Program-made: the position numbers and the translations under genes | Notes under the pieces: model-generated | Seen by the model: the letters and a program-made list of their open reading frames with translations, nothing else | Databases searched by the model: none | What the model was told of the DNA's origin: nothing | From: Anopheles merus | Lineage: Eukaryota > Arthropoda > Insecta > Diptera > Culicidae | Length of the DNA: 64,000 bases | Reading direction: 5' to 3' | NCBI RefSeq assembly: GCF_017562075.2 | Contig: NC_054082.1 | Coordinates: 11,565,050-11,629,049 of the forward strand | Shown here: positions 10,799-24,690 of the stretch, piece after piece | Numbering within the stretch: the first letter of the stretch is position 1 | How the letters are laid out: the number at the start of each line of letters is the position of its first letter

Positions 10799-13700
10799 TG
10801 ACTGATTAATTATTACCAGGTGGATAAGAGTGTGAAAAGGGACCAGATAAAACCATCCGAAGGGGTTCAAATGATCGAATTCAAGAGGATTTGAAGGTGC
10901 TTCGTGCTAATTAAGATGCTTTACGAACATTTTAGCCATCGGACTCAGCGCGTTATCTAGGGTGTCGTACGAAGGTAAGACAAGATTGCTTGTAAAAGAA
11001 GAAGCTTTTCGTTTATTCAACACCTTCAAAGACAAATATGTTCCGTATACAAGAACAACTTTAACACACTGAACCTTAAACAAGGTACATTTACAAAAAG
11101 AACTATTCCTTGTATGACTCATGACATCATCTCTACTTCTCAAATCCCATTGACCTTAGACAGTCCTACCATAAATCTTTCACATTTCACTGCATCGACC
11201 GTCAAGGCAACACGGCAACAGATTATTTCTCCGTCTTCGGCTTTCCCTTTTCTAGGAATACAGATTTATCGAGCCATGTCTGTTCAGATCGACGGATCTT
11301 GGTTTGAGGAAGAAGGAAGGTGTTTGCAAGGGCGCATTTATAAACCGATTAAGGCTTTCGATCGGAAGACAATCACAACACGAACCACACAAGACGCATC
11401 TATTTCTACTCAACTCCACTGCAAACAGAGATTTACCATTTTTATTCATCTCATCCAATGTCCTGTGTATGCTATGGGGATGTGTTCGAGATCTTCTTAT
11501 GGCCAGAAAACCATTTAAGCAGATCAAATTTTTGCTCAGGCACAAACCAATACCTGTTTTAGTGCTTTGGTTTTGTGGATGGGTTATAACATCGAAAATT
11601 GTAAATCAATTTTGGGTTCAACGTCGGTGTACAAGAACATTGGAGTTTTAGGAGTCCAAACACGAAATCGTTGAGTGTCATTTCGTGGGAGAGGTTGTTG
11701 ACTGGGGATATTGGTGAAACCTTTTGGTCATAAATTGTTCAGAAGCGAATTTAATTTGATCAGTACGACATGTCAGCCGCTTTTGCCACAGTCGGCAATG
11801 TATCCGTTTGGGTTAACGTGTGGTTTGAACTAACCCGGTGATTAATGGGACCTGGGTCAACGTCACCCAAGTCGCCTCGTCGACACACTCTCAGATGATG
11901 CATCGAATATCAATCGACGCGGTCAGAATGCATCGTTTCTCTGAGAGTGTAGCATCCAGACACATAAAAAAGGAATCATATTGGTTTATATTGACACATG
12001 GCATGGAGAGCTATCGAAGTTGTCGACGGATTTCGCCGAAGCTCGGTCTAAATATCATCATCCGACGTTAATTGTTGCGACGGTCGTAAATCTCGAGCAA
12101 CATCCAATAGGCCAGTACGTGCGTGTTTGCTTCATGGACAAGCGTTGGCGTTTGTGGAGATGCTTTTCCACCCCATATGGTCCGAGAAGTGAAGCGTGAT
12201 TGTAAGAATTATGAATACCTTTGTTTATACAACGGTGCCGTCTTCGCGTAGTATCATAAATTGTATAAAGCGTTTCAAGCTGACCAAACCAAATGTGAAC
12301 ACCACCTCCACACACACATCGGGCGAGTTGGCTCGCAAAAAAAACGAACCGAGGATCGGGGTCGAAACAATACGTCAAATTAATGGTTCCTGACAAGATG
12401 ATTTGATTATGCAAAATAACAGCAACGCACTGTGGGAGGAAGTTGAAGGGTTCGTGCATGCTGCTGGGAAGGAAAGAACTCTGTCGGTGCTTCATAATTG
12501 GAACCATTCTTTACAATAAATTAACTTACGCAGACGGCGGGATCATTAATTTATATAACAGTGCACAGGCAGAGGAAGAAGTAAACAACTGGGAAACGAG
12601 TGTTTGACATCCGCAAAAACAAACGACGTAGGTTGAAAGCATGGCTTCCAAAACGGAGAAGATTTGTAATAAATGAACGAAAACCTCCTTCACAAGCACT
12701 AACGTAGATAAATTGATGTGCGAGAAACATTTTAATTTGTGCAAAAATTAGCATCTTCTTAGCAGATTGATGAGAGAGATGAGATCTTCTGATTGAATTC
12801 TGATTTACAGCGAAGCTGGTTTCATGCAAGTGGTTTGCATGGGTTTCTTCTAGATTTTGCCGCAAATGTAAGCAAAGATTGTATTAAAATTTGTTCATTC
12901 ATCATGCATTTTTGGCCACTTTTTTCAGAAATATCCGATTACCAGCAGTTCACCCGTAACAAAACAAACAAGTGTGGTACAATGATGCTCTGCTTTTTGC
13001 GAAAAATAAAAGCGTTTCTCGCCTTGAGCAGTTAATAAATGGTGCTATCAGCGATAAATCTTCAATTTGTGTATCTTTCAGCTCACCCATCATGTCGTGT
13101 CTCGGATTACATGTCTGAGGATGATGGCAAGCAATATTCGTAACGCGTTGCCCATTTGTCTGCTTCTGCTTCAGACATTCTTATAGCATCGGTAGTGGAA
13201 GAGAATGGCATGGATGTAAAGCAAAACAAATAATGCTTCGTATAAATTACTCATTAGTTTTCCTGGACATATCATGATCCCCAATGGGAGGAGTATGTAA
13301 TTTTTCTTTATTCCTTTGATTCCTCTTTGAACGACGCAAAACATGCACTTGATGACCGGGGTTCGTTGAGCAACGGATTCCGGTCCTCTGCTGGGAACGA
13401 GATTTCAGGTTCATTTCTCATAATTTGATATTTCAATAAATCTCCCAGAGGAAGGCCAAGCATTTGTTTTCAAGGATGTTCTAGCAACGAGCATGGATAT
13501 ATGCCACCGAACGGTATGCACAAACGCTTTTTTGGCCCTTTTCCAACGATTTTAGTGTGAAACAAGCAACGTGAACAACGAAAGGGATAACAGACGACTA
13601 TGGCGACGACGAAACCGAGTGAATGCATCTGCCATGTCCGATTTATGATAAAGACGTTAAGGACTTCTCGCTTCGATAGCGTCGCTTTTTTGTGGCGCCT

Positions 13701-14340
13701 TCCAGCAATACCACCTTCATGGATGAGGGATTGGAGTTGGAGTGTGCAACACCGTCTTACTTTTTCTTGGCAGTACTGGTCAGAATCGAAAAGACATAAA
13801 GAAGGAGCTGTAAGAGACGAATAAAAAAGCAGTCACATAAGAGGATGGGCAGGCGAACGTCTCGAGACCGTGGCGAAAGAAGAGCATTGCTCATCCTCCA
13901 CGAAAGTTGATGAATAATTTAGAGCGGTGCTCATGTTAAGAACCCGAAAACCCAACCACACTGGGAATCAAATCGAAAGGGATGATCATTGTTCCTAGTG
14001 CCTAGCTTCAGGATGACTTTATAAAATAAAAATATTTATAATTTATGTGCTTGAAAAATTCACTCGATCTCGTAAAACTATACCACCGCTCGACAGGGGG
14101 CGCTCTTCGTGCAAGCCAAGAAAACGGTATCCCTCTTGCGTAAACTCTTCTGCAGCTGCCTTCAATGAGGGCGTGCTGCATACTTTTCCAAGAACCATTA
14201 GTGGCAGACATTTTTTGTTGTTTCGTTCGCTTCATTTCGATCTCTTTTCTACAATCAAAATTGGATCATCGCTATTGGGACGAATTTTTAAGAAAACAAT
14301 CCCTGTCGACGTTTCGGGTTTGCGTTTCCAAACACCAACC

Positions 14341-14353
14341 AAAAAAAAAAAAA
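14341..14353. repeat. Homopolymer run, 13 A
   Basis: Thirteen consecutive A residues follow ccaacc. There is no flanking duplication or open frame to mark it as the tail of a retroposed copy, so I treat it as a simple repeat. Confidence 0.9.
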
Positions 14354-16526
14354 CTGATCCAGCGGTTGTGCAATCTCACTGCTGCACACACTCCAACGAA
14401 TAACAAAGTTCTTTCTCTGCAATGCTGTTTTGGTCGTTATTGTCAATATTTTCTCTCTACTTCCGGGTGGGCATCCCGTGGGGCAAATTCGATTTCGTTT
14501 GTGAGCAAACTGAAGGATGAGATACTACTGGCGGATGTCGCCTTCAAATTTAGTTTTTTATGTTAAGAATTTATTTATTTTCCGTCTGCATTCTTCTTGA
14601 TGCATCGGACACAATTGCAGCCTTTGTCGTTACTGTGCACTCCGTCTTCTTACAGGAAAGGGAAAAGTTTTTCTTTTTCCAGTTCATTTCCCATCGATAA
14701 TATATTTGTTGAATACCAATAAATATTTTTGTTCCGTAGCTAAAGGCAAGCAGATCGTGATCACATATCATTAGATTCATTGCATCGTTGAGTGAAACAC
14801 CAATCAAGGATTGGATTAGTGTTGTATAAAAGCTATGATAGCATACACTTGATTAAACAGCGTATTTCTTTGAGAAGAATATGAAAGTGTACTGATACGA
14901 CAACAAATTTAACACATTCAATTTCAAGCGCAAACTAATGGAAAAAACAATGATAGAACATGATACATGTGCTTGTACAGCATCTCTATAAATAGTGAAC
15001 TGTTGGAGATTGTGTTCTCAAATCTATTCATAAGTCCATTCATTAGCGAAGGCGTTTAAGATTAGCTGGCAAGCAACACCTACAGCGCCTGAATGATGTG
15101 TTGGGCGTTTCCAAATGAAATCTATCTAAACCGGTCGCGCCGTCGAAAGTTATTCTCCTGATGGCTGAAACATACAGACTCATCGGTGATGCGGTGTAAT
15201 GTTTATGTTTGTATTACCGAATCGTAATTGCTACGTAAACACGGAATCACTTACTTAGCCCCACTATCCCCATATCATGTGGGGAAGTAGTATTTCCCAT
15301 ACCGTTGATGCAGAGTAGAGGATTGAGTTCTTTATCCATTATCACATCACTGGTATGATTTCTTCAGTTCTTGTTCCATACGCTAGCGAAGAGAAATTTT
15401 GTTTACATGCATACCATGCACTAATAGTCTTCCACACCGGGTGGTTGACGAGGTTCGGATCTTCCGGTAGTCAATTAACTTCTATCAAAACAACGACGTA
15501 TTATGTCTGTTTCTTGAAACTGTCTGTTTACGATGTCTCAAAGAAAAAACACAACATTGCGAGCTGGCCGCAAAGAACCCCGTCAACGGGAATAACAAGA
15601 CAAAGATGATATCGGATTTAGATAAGCAGCTAAGTGTAGAATGTTTTGTAATACGACTTGTCTTTAAAACAAACATCTTTGAACGTGTTTGGAAGGTTTA
15701 AGGTAAGTATTAACCGAAGTGCTAGAAACTATTCCCAGTTTAAATTGGCGAAGAAAATCCCCTGCATAAGAACAGTCTTCTACGTACTCAAGAAAGACTT
15801 AGCCAACAATCTTTCACATTTACTTCTTCCACCGCTCGCTACTAAAGAATCTGGACGAGAAAATCTCTGATGGTTCGTCATAAATTCCAGACGTTCCGAA
15901 AATACTTTTCTCCAAACCGGGATAATCTTTGCCAGAGTGCTTTGCTGCCGCAACTGGTTCTCATTAATTTTCTCTCACTTCTTTCGGTTCTAGTGAGTAA
16001 TGGAAAGAGAGAAAAAAACATATCGAAGGTGGAAAATATTTATCGCATTCGTTAGAATCTTCGTACTTCATGAACCTTTTGCTTGGCTCGGATCAATTAC
16101 AACACAAACCGTAATGCGAAGAAACGATGAGAAGTTTTCACTGCAAGCGAAAAGAAAGCTGCTCTAGTGCAATGAAAAGTGGAAAAACTTTATGCAGTTT
16201 GATGAAGTGTACAAGGCGAGTAATTTATTTTATATTTTTCTTTGCCAAGAAATGGTAAACATTCGATTTTATCGTTAAACCATCCGCTGGAAATGATGAT
16301 GCATCAAACAGTAAGTTTAAGGATAGTTGCCAACGAAAGATTCATGAAGATGTTTCCTGTGGAATAAGAGTATGATTTACTTTTGTTTTCAGATATATTT
16401 TGATTCTCATAACTTTGCCTTGGATGGGTGTAGATATACGCGTGGAATGAAACTTTATTCAAACAGTTTTTCAGGTGTATGTTTTTCTCTTTGAGGGCAT
16501 GAGGTCGGTGAAAGTTAAGCTTAAAT

Positions 16527-16538
16527 TCTCTCTCTCTC
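16527..16538. repeat. (TC)6 dinucleotide run
   Basis: A short TC run. On the minus strand it reads GAGAGAGAGAGA, which matches the GAGA-factor type of binding sequence in flies, but a run this short is also common by chance. Confidence 0.8.
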
Positions 16539-19500
16539 AAGGTTCTCTATCGATCATAGCTGTAAAATTACAACACTCATAGAATGAGAACCGATCATGA
16601 TGTAGAATTGAACACTGGAGTTTCACGTTCAGCAATGACGCTGAACAGTTAAACTAGTTATGTACATTTTTTTTATTTAACTTCAATGGTCCTAGATCTT
16701 ACGAGTCAATTTTACTCAACTCAGCCAACATATGGCTTGACTTTGATATACATTTAACTCGTGTATCATTTTCTTGCTTTAACCCTTCCGACTAGAACCC
16801 AACCATCCAACACTACGGCTCATTTACTTTTTACTTCTACAGGCAATCGTATACGATGTGTCCGTTCCAGCTTTTGTTCCACAGCCCAACTATGTTCAAT
16901 TTCAATCACCATCACTTTTCCAGTCTTAGTGGAGCCGTTGGAGTGTGAGACATCCTTCACACTGGAGTCGGTCGGGATCGGAACGTGAAATATTGTTATG
17001 GGACCTCAAACGCCTGGCACGAAAAACGTGCCAATGGAGTGAGTTTTTCTTATTTTCCCCTGCCAACAGTTCTTTATAAGACCATCGTTGCCAGCGTAAA
17101 GTGTTTGAATATGTGCGGTGGCCGTGGTTTTACCTCCATTGTGGTTTTGTCTTCGTGCATGTAAAATCTTCCCCTTCGTTTTGTACTTCTTTTCCTAACG
17201 CCACACATCTTGGCAAAGTTTTAGAAAGAATGTTTCTTTCATTTCTCGTTCTGAGGGTTTTCCTGCACTATTCCTGTACACGCTTGTGAGTAGTAGATTG
17301 AAAATAATGGTAAGAAATAACGTAGGATTTGTTTGAGGTTATTCACATGAAAGAGAGAAAAATTCTATAAGCACGTGAGCATCGAGAGCAAATGTGACAC
17401 AACCGTGATTCCGTGTGGGGACAGAATATACAGGCATAAAAGCAGAACACAAGCTATTTCTCGCAGAGTTTTATTTACCTGATTTTGTACTATATTTGGT
17501 TGCGGATTTATTCTGCTAACGAGCAAATTGAAATGACCTGCACGTAATGGATTTTAAATCCATGCAACCCATAAAAAATGAATCCAAATTTATTGCAACC
17601 CGTGACAATTCATTATTATTTATGTCATATTGTTTTACCATTCCGTAGTAGACGGTACTATATTTAATTACAGGTAATCATTGTCCATCACTTTTACACA
17701 ATCGATATCACTAGCGATTGTTTTATTTAATTTGACAAATTTATCAAACACCACTCGTATGAATTGGCAAGTGGAGTGCGCAAATGGAAAACCAATTTTC
17801 CAGACGATGAAAAGTCATGAAGGACCGACGTCCATAACCAAATAGCAATAACCAAATGTGAAAACATTTCATTTTCTCTACCCATTTCGTTACTCGCTGG
17901 CTCTGTACGGATTGCAATCGTGTGAATATTTATTGACAAAAGATTAAAATAAAATCCAATAATTTAACTTAATTAACGTCAGTTCCACGCATTTTCCCGT
18001 GTACGCTCTACAAATTATCTGCGCCTTTATCCTCCAGCAAGCTGTGAATGGATTTTTATTTGGGTGTGCACTTACTATCACTTTGGCACATCCGGATGTG
18101 GGAAAGCCACTGTGAGATAATTTATCTGTCGCCTGCGTAGTCATCGATTATTCATTATGCACTCATGAGATTGACAAGAGGAATAAAAATCCAAATTGTC
18201 ATCACAGTCATGGCCGGATGGTACTACAGTAGATTGTGAGTACCGATTGATTTTGTCTTCTTGTGTGAAACAAAGTTGCAGGACAATCAGTGCAGTTGAA
18301 TGTTTCAGTGTATTATCAAGCACTTTCGATGGGCAGTGTAATGTTCGAGTGGTTTTGACACTGATGGAATGTTGCACAACGATTGATTTCATTTGTATCA
18401 TGAAAAGTTGGACTATTTTCGGCCTAGTTCTGCATGCATGATTTTGAGTTTTAAGATTAATGTAAACAGAAGTATTACTCAAGGTAAGTATAACACAACA
18501 ACACATATTTGTAATGGGTTGATAACATTACTTTATTCTTGTTTGGAACAACACCGACATTGAACTGTACATTGATCCTATGTTTAGTCCACGTACTCAG
18601 TCTGTTAATAGTTTTGAAGTGGTTATTGATTATTTGCAACTTTAGATATTGTGAATTTACAGAGTGCAGTATTGCAGTAGTGCAGGACTCGGGTTAAGTA
18701 TCATGGGCTAGAAAAGGGTTTAACAAGCATGTTATTGAAACGTTCCTGCTGCATTACAATCTAAAATTACATTTTAAACTTTAATTAGCACGATGCTGCT
18801 TTTACAACCTTTTTGAAAATCAAATGTGTACCTTCTGAAGTACATGTTGTTGCAACAGTTTTCCCCTTATATACTTTTTTAAACACGTTCACACGTCACC
18901 ATTCTGGTTTCACAACTGTCTTGAATAGAAATACCACAGCAAACTCCATGGCGCCGTCCATTACTTACCCACCATTAAATACATGACTCATCCGGCAGAC
19001 GAAAGGATCATCAATGTTCATCCTTGTGATCCTGCTCGTTTCGTTTAGACGGGAAGCACTCAGACGCTTTTATGACTCAAGGTGCGGAAGGTGAAAAGAA
19101 ACGTCCACCAGGAGTAAGAGGTTTATTGAATCAGAACAACCGTTCAATCTAACGACGCCATTTGGAGTGAATGAATGAATGTTTCGTAGGATAATGGAAA
19201 CATATCCACCACGCATGTATCGGCCTTACAGACCTATAGCTCTGATGCTTGAATAGAAGAAAACACTTCCAAAAGGTTGTATGTTGCTTCACGAGGGTTA
19301 CACTTTTTTGTGGCAAATTGTTCAACAGAATGCATCTTTGGAGCGACATTGGAGCCCTCTACCGAAAGAATATTATTTTTATTAGAAACGACTGTTTTTG
19401 TTGTAATTTCAGGAGACTACGGACACACAAACTGGACTGTTGGTCCAATCAGTCAGAATGCAGACATTATAAAGCCAGCCCTGTTTATGATATATCCCGT

Positions 19501-20314
19501 CGTTTTTTGGTGCCTTACGAGATTCGCAGTTAGAGAGCTACGGATGGTTAACCTGTGCCGAGAACCTGAAGCTTTGCTACGGCCACCAGGGGAGTCGTAA
19601 CTTTTTATTAGGCTCCTGTTTGTTGCTGTTGGCTGTAACGAATATGTATTACTCCATCTTACTTTTACGGTGAGAGCATGGTGTCTAAGCACATGTATGA
19701 TCCACCGAGCAACCAAGCAGTCTTTAAATTAATGCGGATCCGTATCATCGCCTATGCGTGTCAGCGTGGTTTGTTATGGACAAGATGGGAAACGATATTA
19801 CACATGAAAATGGACCCTTCTTTTTGTTGCATTAACGTGAATGGTACGCTCAATTTGAGATAGTTTGTTCTGTGTGGGAGCTCTAAACCTTCCGGCCGGT
19901 CGCTAATTGAACCTTTTTCGCCAGTTGGTTGTCTCGGTGCGGTAATAAATTTCAATTTTCTTAATCCCCTTGCTGTTCTCTATGCTGGAATTCAGCTTCA
20001 GCTTTGCCCAAAACCCGACTCCTAATAAACAAGTCTTTCTCGCGAGCTTGTCGGCGAAATGGAACACAGATAATATGTACCTTGTTTATTACCTTTTCGT
20101 CCCAGAATGGTCCCGACGGCCGTCGATAGTGTCATCGAGGTTGAATCTAATAAATTACAGCACATCTTCAAGGCAGAGTTTGCTTTAGCTTCTTGATCTT
20201 AAACGTCTGTACTGTCTGGAGAAGACTGCGAAATATTCCAACAACGAGCACTCATAACATACGCGGTATGCGTTGGCAGTGGAAAACGAATATCTATTTG
20301 CTGAACGTTATTTA

Positions 20315-20339
20315 TATTGCTTATAAAATATAAGCAATA
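20315..20339. repeat. AT-rich perfect inverted repeat
   Basis: Arms tattgcttata and tataagcaata are exact complements separated by aaa, giving an 11-bp stem with a 3-base loop. It sits about 50 bases left of a hAT-like remnant and could belong to the same old insertion. No transcript function is implied. Confidence 0.85.
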
Positions 20340-20387
20340 GAATATTTAATATTTTATGATATTTTTTTGTTCTATTGCAGAAAAAGC

Positions 20388-20645
20388 CAGTACCCTAAAC
20401 CACTTGTGGTCCGTGGCGTTAACAGACGTGGTTCTCGAAAGGATTTTTTTAAAAGACAAACTTTTAACAATACATATCTTGATTTTTTCCGACATTCAAA
20501 ATTCAGTATTTATTAGGCATGTCTAGAATAAGACTTTAACATATTTGATCAAAAAGCTATAAGTTTAAAAAAATATAAGTTTTTAATATATGTGGGCCGC
20601 TGTGACGATATTTACAAAGCTCGTGAAAAAGGTTCGAGAGCACTG
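20388..20645. mobile_element. Probable degenerate hAT-type nonautonomous element
   Basis: The left end reads CAGTACCCTAAACC and the complement of the right end reads CAGTGCTCTCGAACC, which align with a few differences and one gap. Both resemble the CAGTG-type ends of hAT elements. Near both ends are the tgtggtccg and gtgggccgc motifs often seen inside such elements. The interior is AT-rich and noncoding, 258 bases in all. No 8-bp target duplication is visible at these ends (gaaaaagc left, ctctaaac right). If the start is instead placed at 20401, ccctaaac and ctctaaac would match at 7 of 8. The exact borders are therefore uncertain. Confidence 0.42.
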
Positions 20646-23600
20646 CTCTAAACATTCCAAACGTTCCAAATAGAATCTGTCAGCTTTTCTATATTTTCTT
20701 ACAGAGAAAGATTATCTTTCCCTAATCTGACAAACTACAACTCAATTTGTGGCCAATGAAAACAAAATTAAGAAAAAAAATTAATGATATAAAGTCATCA
20801 TGTGTTTTTGGGAGGACAACTTTAACGGTTGTAGGGAAAATAAACAAAAAAGCAGGTTTTGACGAAAATGGTAACCTGAAAGGAATGCTGAACGAGATTC
20901 GCTAAATGTATCGCAATAAAAAAAACAATCAGCATCCCAAAATAAAAACGGTATACCGCGTAAACACCGCCAGACCGCCATGATTAATTACACTTTTATG
21001 AAATTTTGACATCATTACATGATTTATGAATCGGGCTTTATGCGTCGATTTGGTGGTCCACTACCGTACCGTTGCGTCCTGTCCATTAGAGAAAGGTTCG
21101 AGAAAGGTTATTCTCGGGAGCATTTGGGCGTCTGCTCTGTCCATTCGTTGCCAATTTGCTTCTGCTCAACAACTCAACTGCAATGCAACAACTCTTCACG
21201 CTTTCAGTCGGTTTTTTATGTGGTATAGAGTGGTTTGAGTTGATTCCCGAGGGACATTTCGCCTGCCCTGAGCATCACTAGGGGAAAGTTTTTGGCTAAC
21301 CGAAACAGATTTCTCATAATTCCACCAAGCATCCCGTCTCAATGCAATGCAGTGGATTATACGTAACTGGAAGAGATGATTTTTCATCCAAAGCCACTCA
21401 CAAAACCAATCTCTGTGTTCTTCCCGAAGGCAGAGTTTATCAAATTATTCAACCGCTTACAACTCCATCGTTTTTCATCTGGTTTGAAGGTAATAAACAA
21501 CGGAAAGATATAAATGATTGTTGGTCGGTTACGATGAAAAAAATCGATTATTGCTTAAGCTATGGCTTATTTCCTTTCGCGAAATGTGGTGCAATTTGTC
21601 CATGAATTTGGTGTGATCAATATATCTGACACAATATTGTCAGCCTGTGCAATCTTTAATTCATGAGAGCAGTTGGATGAAAAATATATACCTTGAGGGC
21701 GAAATCAAACAGAAAAGAAATTGACCACGAAAGTAATGGCAAACATAGGACTGATGCAGTATAAATATGGTAAAACGAAAGGTGAAAACAATTCAAAAAA
21801 ATGCAAAAATGAAACAAACTAGTTTCAAACGATAAACCTGCATTTACCCTGCGGAGTGCATTTATTTTTGGTAAATGTGGTGTATGTGGGTGTGAACATA
21901 TCGCAAAGAACAGCATCGAAAGCATGGAAATGGTTCGATGCACAATGACGATGCACATGATTCAGAAACAGGATGCAAGAGTTCGCGGAGGTTTGGTACG
22001 GAAGTTGATCGGTTTGGTTTTTCGATTTCCACAGCCCCAACATCGGTGGTGGGATTGGTGTTAATTTATGCAAACCGTAAACCACACATGGTGGTGCATC
22101 CGTTGAACATGCACTGCATCGAAACATTTGGGTGAAATGTTGTTCTGCATTTGAAGATTGTGAGAGGGGTTATTGCGCTGTTTGGGTGAATTAAATACAG
22201 GCACAAACAAAAACATTTCAAAACGGAACTTTGATTCCCAGAGAATAACACCTTGCTTTAATGATAAAGGAGTTGTCTCGATGATTTATGTTTGTTCAGT
22301 TTGGAAGTTCATTAACCTCGTGCGATTTAAGAATAGAGCCTATCACTAAGATTCGCCAAAGGAACCACTATTAGGAGTCTGATGTTCCAGATTACCTACA
22401 AGATTCCCGTTAAAGAACAAAACCAGATCTGCTATGCAATTGGCAATGAAAAGTGAAGCAAATTATACATCTTTCGATGTCGATTCATCCGATGGCACAC
22501 TACAGAATGACCAGCGAAAACTTGAACATCGCGTTCAAAGAGTATCTCCAATCAAATTGTGAGGCCTCCAAGAGCAAACGATATTCTGGAACGTAACGCC
22601 AGTAGGACCGCCCTATTACGCTGTTGTAGCTTTCCGCTGTGAGGAAGTGGACAGTTATCCGGTGCGCTGAACCATAGCAAACGCGCGAACATTGTGCCAT
22701 TAGTTGAGCCAAGGGTGTTCTACTTCATCTACTCCGGAGGTCTGCACGATGGCGATCTCCCGTGGGTCACAATAATTTTGTGTGTGCTATTTTTTTAATT
22801 TGATTTCGTTTTGCCGTCGATATCGTGCATGAACCAATGTTTTTGAATTGGGTACGAAAGGAAGGACAGAAAAGAGGAACGATTTCTTTTCGTAACGTTG
22901 CTACGTGCTACACGTTGGATGAGTTTTGTTGTTTTAGTTGTTTTGCTGCTCCCATGTGATTTGATCGTGCCATTTGAACACGTTTACAGCGTGGAATAAA
23001 TAGCTTCTTCGATGTTTCGTTCTCCTCTTCGATTCGGTGATCATTGTTTTGTGATCTTCGAATATCTTTCTAGTCTTGGGATTTGTTTTTGTGGCACACC
23101 GTTACCATCTGATATTCGAACATCGGCAGTGCATGTTGTCGTTGTTCCACAGGAGTACGATATCGTTGCTATCTTTTGCTTCTTCATTTCGACTTGCAAG
23201 TTTCTTTAATATATGCCCTTTCTCTTCACTCAACAGCAAACTAGCGTATAAGTGAAATGACAAAAAACATCAACAAAAAGTAGATTTATTAACTCCCGTA
23301 TAGTAAATTCCGTATTATTTTTTAAATTATTTTTATAGTCTTCATAGTCAAAGTGAAATCAAAAATGTAATTTGCGAGATCTAAGACAGAAACGATATTA
23401 GTAATGCAATGAAATGTAGTGTCTCAGTTAAAAATAGTTCACAAACTATAAAAGGTTTGTCAACGACTGTGACGAACTACTATTTCCTATTCATTAACTT
23501 TTTCTACAATAAATCAAACCACAAAGACTCAGTAAATTTAGTTCATCATTTTGCTTTTAAAACAAATCACATAAACATCAGCAACGAGGTTTTTTTCTCG

Positions 23601-24610
23601 AAAACAAGATTCATGGAAGCAAATTTGTAACACTCATTTCTAACAAATGGTTGTCTCCGAGCACCCGTCTACATGATAACAGTCCGTGTGACGCTGAGGC
23701 CGAGACATAAAAATTGCTACAGCATTAATTAAGCACATCCCCATGGTTGCAAGATGAATCTGCGGAAGGTAAGAGGAAGCGAAGATCGAGAAATCTTGCC
23801 AAACATACCTTATATGCTGTTGCTTTTCGTGTTTAATTCAGACTGGTTTTGCCAAAGCTTGCAAGAAACGACAGTTGATGTTGGTAACTAATTCCAGTAG
23901 CTTTCTGTGTCTACGCTTCAGGTCATATATGTTGTTTACAACTTAACAACAAATTAAACCACGTTGCACTTGGTTGAATAATTTAAAAGAACACAAAGGT
24001 CTTTGAATCCGTTCACAAAAAAAATCACAAAAACATACAAATTCAATGGCAATTCATAGGTTTAAACCAACAGCATTTCATACACATTTATTTCACAAGG
24101 AGAGGCAATGATTCTTCATGTAGTTGACATTTATTGTTAAAAAAGCACGAGTAAAGACTTTTGACAAATACAAAACCATTTCAAACGAACAAAAATAAAG
24201 GCAGTAGAAATTCACTGATAAGCCAACACACACAAAAAGTTTGCATCGAAATTTGCCTCTCGAGACCCTTAGCCGTCATTGTTGGACGGTTTGTAGGTTA
24301 AGTAGCCTCATTACTTTAACGACTCAATTATATTGTTTCGGGGGAAAATATCAACATCATCATCAGCAGCACTTGGAAGAATGCTCATCGGAAATGGAAA
24401 TCTTTTACAAAGCAATCCGTTGGCGTGTGTCACAGCCTTCAAGAGTTTTTTACTGCGTTTTGTGAAGCATTCTACGAGTAGATGTATATTTTTATTCTGG
24501 ATATGTTTTGCGTCGTCTGAAACAGGCGATGAGCAAGGGAAGTTCACTTACGCTAAATATACACACGTTTTACCACTTGAGCTCAAGTGAGTAATATCCT
24601 GCCACCCGTG

Positions 24611-24690
24611 ATGGAGTGTAGCTTAGGGGTAATCGCGTGCGCCCATTGCTTGTTGATAAGGTTTCGCCTTGTGGTAACGCAAAAGGTTAA
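24611..24690 (+). repeat. tRNA-like degenerate sequence, possible SINE head
   Basis: The stretch agtgtagcttaggggtaatc followed by gcgtgcgcc resembles the 5' half of a tRNA (valine type). TAGCTTAGGGG at 24619-24629 fits the internal A-box consensus of RNA polymerase III. About 30 bases further on, aaggtttcgccttg is only a poor match to a B box, and no clean acceptor stem can be formed. It is therefore not called as a functional tRNA. A decayed tRNA-derived SINE or tRNA pseudogene fits best. Confidence 0.25.

Noticed and set aside
17472..17490. Minus-strand AATCAG|GTAAAT
   Set aside because: No pyrimidine tract precedes the AG and the donor is off consensus, unlike the three accepted sites.
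17660..17680. Plus-strand ttacag|gtaatc
   Set aside because: It lacks a pyrimidine tract and the donor is poor.
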